64,000 nucleotides of DNA, taken from assembly GCF_900103635.1 (NCBI RefSeq), contig NZ_FMXK01000003.1, forward strand, positions 124,001-188,000, in the 5' to 3' direction. Both the position numbers and the translations under genes were made by a program. Of the stretch, positions 60,706-64,000 are shown piece by piece. The notes beneath the pieces are model-generated. The model ran no database searches and was not told where the DNA came from. It saw only the letters and a program-made list of their open reading frames with translations. Every line of letters starts with the position of its first letter. Position 1 is the first letter of the stretch. This DNA is from Butyrivibrio sp. INlla18 (GTDB lineage Bacteria > Bacillota > Clostridia > Lachnospirales > Lachnospiraceae).

Positions 60706-61473
60706 ATGAGCGGCATTTCATCAGTTGGTGGATACTCTAGTTACTCACCATACTCCACCATAACTGCTGGCGGAACATACACTAGTGCTTCTCAGGGTGC
60801 TTCAGAGCTAGCTATTCAGGAAAAGACAGAGTCTCAGGTTCGCGGACTTGATGCAGGAAGTGAAAATCTTACTTCTGCAAAATCTGTTCTTAATATTGAA
60901 GATGGTGCGCTGGATGGTATTACCGATTATCTGCAGTCAATAAGAGAGCTTTCAGTAAAAGCTATGAATGGAACAATGTCAGATGATGACAAGCAGTACA
61001 TTCAGGATCAGATAGAGCAGTATAAGCAGGGAATTGAAGACATAGCTAATGGCACAACATACAATGAAAAGCAGCTGTTAAACGGTAAGACACAGGATAT
61101 GTCAGTAGCTACAGACAACAATGGTTCAGAAGAGACTGTTTCTACTTACAATACAACATTAAAGGCTCTTGGAATTGAAGATTACAATGTTACAGGCGAC
61201 TTCGATGTAAACGACATCGACAAAGCTCTTGAGAAAGTAACAGGAAGCAGATCAAATGCTGGTGCACAGACAAACGGTGTTGAGCATGCACTTACTTACA
61301 ATTCACATGCAGCTATGGAACTTAACGGATACCAGATGGACAAGGAAGAGGACAATGCGACTAAGGCTCTTCAACAGCTGAAGACTCAGCAGGCGCTCAA
61401 TTCCTATCAGACTCTTTTACAGAAGAAAGAGCAGGAAAACAACGAAAGACAGTCACTTATGGTATTTGCTTGA
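60706..61473 (+). CDS. Flagellin-related protein
   Basis: 255 residues, about the size of a short flagellin. The N-terminal D1-like helix segments read ELAIQEKTESQVRGLDAGSENL in pieces near 33-54, SVLNIEDGALDGITDYLQSIRELSVKAMNGT near 60-90 in pieces, and TYNEKQLLNG near 118, which match flagellin. The first 30 residues (Ser/Tyr/Gly-rich) and the C-terminal helix (TQQALNSYQTLLQKKEQENN) differ from filament flagellins. It stands alone with no flagellar genes nearby. Possible role as a minor flagellin, hook-associated part or secreted relative. Confidence 0.8.
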   Translation: MSGISSVGGYSSYSPYSTITAGGTYTSASQGASELAIQEKTESQVRGLDAGSENLTSAKSVLNIEDGALDGITDYLQSIRELSVKAMNGTMSDDDKQYIQDQIEQYKQGIEDIANGTTYNEKQLLNGKTQDMSVATDNNGSEETVSTYNTTLKALGIEDYNVTGDFDVNDIDKALEKVTGSRSNAGAQTNGVEHALTYNSHAAMELNGYQMDKEEDNATKALQQLKTQQALNSYQTLLQKKEQENNERQSLMVFA

Positions 61474-61502
61474 TCTAAAAAACTGAACACTATAACATAA
61501 GA

Positions 61503-61545
61503 AGAATCTACGAAAATGTGATATAATTTTCGTAGATTCTTTTTT
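61503..61545 (+). terminator. Terminator after the flagellin-related gene
   Basis: A perfect 15-bp stem, AGAATCTACGAAAAT (61503-61517) with its complement (61526-61540), followed by TTTTT. Strong rho-independent terminator. Confidence 0.92.
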
Positions 61546-61667
61546 ATGTGTCTAAATAATCGAAAAAACAATTTGACAAAATGTGTACGCCACAGACGGA
61601 CATATGTATTTTAGTCAAAGAATCTTGATCTATTTTAATTAGATAGAGCGATTTTAACCCCATATAC

Positions 61668-61696
61668 TTGACATAAAGTAATCATTTCGTTAACAT
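61668..61696 (+). promoter_or_regulatory. Promoter of the opp operon
   Basis: TTGACA (61668-61673), 17 bp, TAACAT (61691-61696). Transcription would start near 61703, 170 bp ahead of oppB, leaving room for the leader hairpin below. Confidence 0.55.
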
Positions 61697-61744
61697 TAGT
61701 GTTGTTGCATGATTATATGCGTGTATACAATCTTGAATTATTAG

Positions 61745-61785
61745 TGCAATGACGCACATTTACTGGCTGTCATTGCAATTTTTTT
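61745..61785 (+). terminator. Leader attenuator-like hairpin before oppB
   Basis: TGCAATGAC (61745-61753) pairs with GTCATTGCA (61769-61777) and is followed by seven T (61779-61785). It lies downstream of the promoter and upstream of oppB, so it should end most transcripts unless prevented. The rest of the 61474-61872 gap shows no gene. Confidence 0.65.
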
Positions 61786-61872
61786 ATAGGGTTTAGCGCG
61801 TTGAAGTTATGCAACTTTGAACCACGACAATGGTTCAAAAAAGATCAAAAAAATGGGTGGAGAAACTAGGGT

Positions 61873-62802
61873 ATGAACACAAAGACACTAATGTACATTG
61901 TCAAAAGAATCTTTTTGGCAATAGTTACGATCTGGGTAGTCATCACGGTTACCTTTTTTGTAATGCACGCTGTACCAGGAGGACCATTCACTGGTGAGAA
62001 GGCAGTCACTGAATCCGTTAAAGCGGCTATGGAAGCTAAGTATGGTCTGGACAAGCCTCTTGGAATACAGTATTTAACTTATCTTAAGGATGTAGTGACC
62101 AAATTTGAATTTGGCCCATCACTTAAACAACGAGGCAGAACAGTTAACGATATCATCGCTGATGGTATGAAGACATCTGCTAAGATTGGTCTCATTGCTG
62201 CGGTCATCGCACTTGTTTGCGGTGTAGTCCTTGGTTCTATTGCAGCACTTCGCAGAAACAAGTTAATAGACAGGATCATCATGATCATCACAACGGCTTT
62301 TGTATCAATGCCATCATTCATTATGGGATCTCTTTTCCTGATCTTGTTTGCTATCAAGCTTGGAATCTTCCCAGCTAACGGAGCAGCAAGGAACGGACTG
62401 GTACTTCCTGTAATAACACTTTCGCTTTATCCGATGGCTTATATCACAAGGCTTACAAGATCATCAATGCTTGAAGTTCTTGGTCAGGACTATATCAGAA
62501 CAGCTAAGGCAAAGGGTGTTTCAGGAATGAAGATAATTTTCGGACATGCTCTCAAGAATTCACTTATTCCTGTTATCACATACTTTGGACCTATGCTTGC
62601 AGGTATCACAACAGGATCTCTGGTAGTTGAGCAGATCTTTGCTGTACCTGGAATAGGAAGAGCGTTTGTTAACAGTATCACTGGACGTGACTATCCACTT
62701 GTAATGGGCACAACCATTGTACTTGCAACACTTATCGTAATCATGAACCTTATTGGTGACATTTTGTATAAGGTTGTTGACCCAAGGATCACATTAGAGT
62801 AA
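61873..62802 (+). CDS. oppB: Oligopeptide ABC transporter permease OppB
   Basis: 309 residues with six membrane helices. The start (YIVKRIFLAIVTIWVVITVTFFVMHAVPGGPF in pieces) is typical of the OppB/DppB family, and the EAA loop is YIRTAKAKGVSGMKIIFGHALKN near 203-225. GTGGAGA precedes the ATG. First gene of the operon; binding protein and ATPase genes are not in the window apart from the start of a following gene. It carries peptides (or nickel, less likely) into the cell. Confidence 0.92.
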   Translation: MNTKTLMYIVKRIFLAIVTIWVVITVTFFVMHAVPGGPFTGEKAVTESVKAAMEAKYGLDKPLGIQYLTYLKDVVTKFEFGPSLKQRGRTVNDIIADGMKTSAKIGLIAAVIALVCGVVLGSIAALRRNKLIDRIIMIITTAFVSMPSFIMGSLFLILFAIKLGIFPANGAARNGLVLPVITLSLYPMAYITRLTRSSMLEVLGQDYIRTAKAKGVSGMKIIFGHALKNSLIPVITYFGPMLAGITTGSLVVEQIFAVPGIGRAFVNSITGRDYPLVMGTTIVLATLIVIMNLIGDILYKVVDPRITLE

Positions 62803-62822
62803 GGAAGAGGAGACGATTACAG

Positions 62823-63881
62823 ATGGATATCACAAAGTTAAGCGCGCAGGTTAATCTTGAAGATTTCAACCCTGCAACAGATGAAGAAAAAGAATATATG
62901 GTCCAGATGCGTCCTTCATCTACATTCTTTAAGGACAGCGTCAAGAGACTTCTTAAAAATAGAGTAGCAACAGTTTGCTTCTTTATCATAATACTTATTA
63001 CTTTAGCAGCTATTTTTGTTCCAATGTTTTGGCCATATTCATATGACCAGATGCTTGGAATGACACCTGGTAAGCCAGTTGATAACACTTTTAATGATCT
63101 TAAGCCTTTTGAGTACGGCAGATCAGAGTTAAGGAGAATGGAAGCTGGAGAGTCAGTTATTCCACATATCTTTGGAACAGACTCACAGGGTAGAGACTAC
63201 TTCATAAGAGTAGTATATGGAACACGTATTTCACTGGCAGTTGGATTCTTTGCCAGCATCATCGTTCTTATTATCGGTATGACCATCGGTTCCATCGCAG
63301 GTTATGCGGGAGGCAAGGTTGACCTTATCATAATGAGAATCGTAGATATCATCTATTCATTACCTGACATGCTGATGGTTATTCTTTTATCCTCAGTACT
63401 TAAGGTAGTAATGGAGGGAGCACTGGACGGAACGGTCCTTGCCAAGATCGGATCAAATATCATCAGTTTGTTCATTGTATTCGGTGTTCTGTACTGGGTT
63501 TCAATGGCAAGACTTATAAGAGGTCAGATCTTGTCACTTAGAGAGCAGGAATATGTACTTGCTTCACAGGCTGCAGGTGCTAAGGGCAAATGGATCATCC
63601 TAAAGCACCTTATTCCTAACTGCTTCTCAGTGATCATCATTTCAACAGCGCTTCAGATTCCTAGTGCAATCTTTACTGAGAGTTACCTTTCATTCCTGGG
63701 ACTTGGTGTTAATGCTCCTATGCCATCACTTGGCTCACTTGCTTCTGATGCACTTAATGGTATTTCATCATATCCATACAGACTGGTTATTCCAGCGCTT
63801 GTTATTTCACTTATAGTTCTTTCACTTAACCTCTTTGGTGACGGACTTAGAGATGCGTTCGATCCAAAGCTGGATACATAA
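62823..63881 (+). CDS. oppC: Oligopeptide ABC transporter permease OppC
   Basis: 352 residues, longer than usual because of a cytoplasmic N-terminus of about 50 residues and a periplasm-side insert after the first helix. OppC_N motif NRVATVCFFIIILITLAAIF near 52-71, HIFGTDSQGRDYFIRVVYGTR near 120-140 and EAA loop YVLASQAAGAKGKWIILKHLIPN near 245-267. It lies 20 bp after oppB with AAGGAAGAGG upstream. It pairs with OppB to form the channel. Confidence 0.92.
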   Translation: MDITKLSAQVNLEDFNPATDEEKEYMVQMRPSSTFFKDSVKRLLKNRVATVCFFIIILITLAAIFVPMFWPYSYDQMLGMTPGKPVDNTFNDLKPFEYGRSELRRMEAGESVIPHIFGTDSQGRDYFIRVVYGTRISLAVGFFASIIVLIIGMTIGSIAGYAGGKVDLIIMRIVDIIYSLPDMLMVILLSSVLKVVMEGALDGTVLAKIGSNIISLFIVFGVLYWVSMARLIRGQILSLREQEYVLASQAAGAKGKWIILKHLIPNCFSVIIISTALQIPSAIFTESYLSFLGLGVNAPMPSLGSLASDALNGISSYPYRLVIPALVISLIVLSLNLFGDGLRDAFDPKLDT

Positions 63882-63987
63882 AGTAATCACTTGGCGAGGT
63901 TTTTTCGAGCCTAGTGTACTACTTTGTTCTGGCGAGTGCAGAGCACGAGAGCAGAACTACATTAAGAATGTATGGGAGATTAAAAAG

Positions 63988-64000
63988 ATGAATTTATTAG
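63988..64000 (+). CDS. Start of the next opp gene (partial)
   Basis: ATG AAT TTA TTA behind GGGAG marks a gene that runs off the window edge. By the usual order it should encode the OppD ATPase, but only four codons are visible. Confidence 0.4.

Overview
The window looks like chromosome from a Lachnospiraceae firmicute of the Butyrivibrio/Pseudobutyrivibrio kind. This is an inference from gene content: several YesM/YesN-type sensor kinase and AraC-type regulator pairs, lipoprotein-dependent sugar ABC transporters, clustered GH2/GH3/GH43 enzymes, CheW/MCP genes, EAL/GGDEF proteins, strong Shine-Dalgarno sites and moderate-to-low GC. No rRNA, tRNA or CRISPR array was seen.

Layout. 0.1-8.7 kb: a sugar-sensing lipoprotein, histidine kinase and AraC-type response regulator, followed by a YtfQ/YtfR/YtfT/YjfF-like pentose/galactofuranose-type ABC importer. 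8.7-12.6 kb: two CheW-like genes, a MerR regulator and a large chemoreceptor. 12.7-17.3 kb: a LysR/cobalamin-independent methionine synthase-like pair, then a REP-associated tyrosine transposase (RAYT) and two uncharacterised genes. Ten full copies and one half copy of a 29-nt palindromic repeat lie between 8.65 and 17.24 kb, several supplying stop codons or sitting against ribosome-binding sites. 17.4-31.3 kb: a polysaccharide-utilisation operon (binding protein, two permeases, esterase, response regulator, kinase, GH2, GH43, GH3, HAD phosphatase). 31.5-37.6 kb: c-di-GMP genes (an EAL and a PAS/GGDEF reading frame that look like one protein split at an A7 run, and a stand-alone EAL protein), with a ferredoxin-like membrane protein, PadR regulator, flavodoxin and HAD protein between them.

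37.7-54.3 kb is a mobile region inserted at the 5' end of a low-molecular-weight protein tyrosine phosphatase gene. Three copies of a 16-nt core (37757, 39442, 54312), each preceded by its own start codon, indicate serial integration. The inner element (39.44-54.33 kb) carries integrase, excisionase, DnaC-like and RepA-like genes, iteron-like repeats and an IncP-type oriT-like site, but no relaxase. Its cargo is a DUF4417/toxin-like/two-immunity-like cassette and a seven-gene coupled operon: HTH regulator, three-gene ABC-3C (DUF2326 ATPase) system, type III restriction-modification Mod and Res, and an RNA 2'-phosphotransferase (KptA). This composite defence operon is the strongest candidate for an undescribed system. 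A small outer element remnant (37.76-39.44 kb) carries only an AAA/DUF4143 ATPase preceded by helically phased repeats.

54.3-64 kb: the reconstituted phosphatase, DegV, desulfoferrodoxin, YolD/DinB with an SOS box inside a near-consensus promoter that would give a leaderless message, a HerA-like ATPase, a small membrane protein, a flagellin-related protein, and the start of an oligopeptide ABC transporter operon (oppB, oppC, and the first codons of the next gene).
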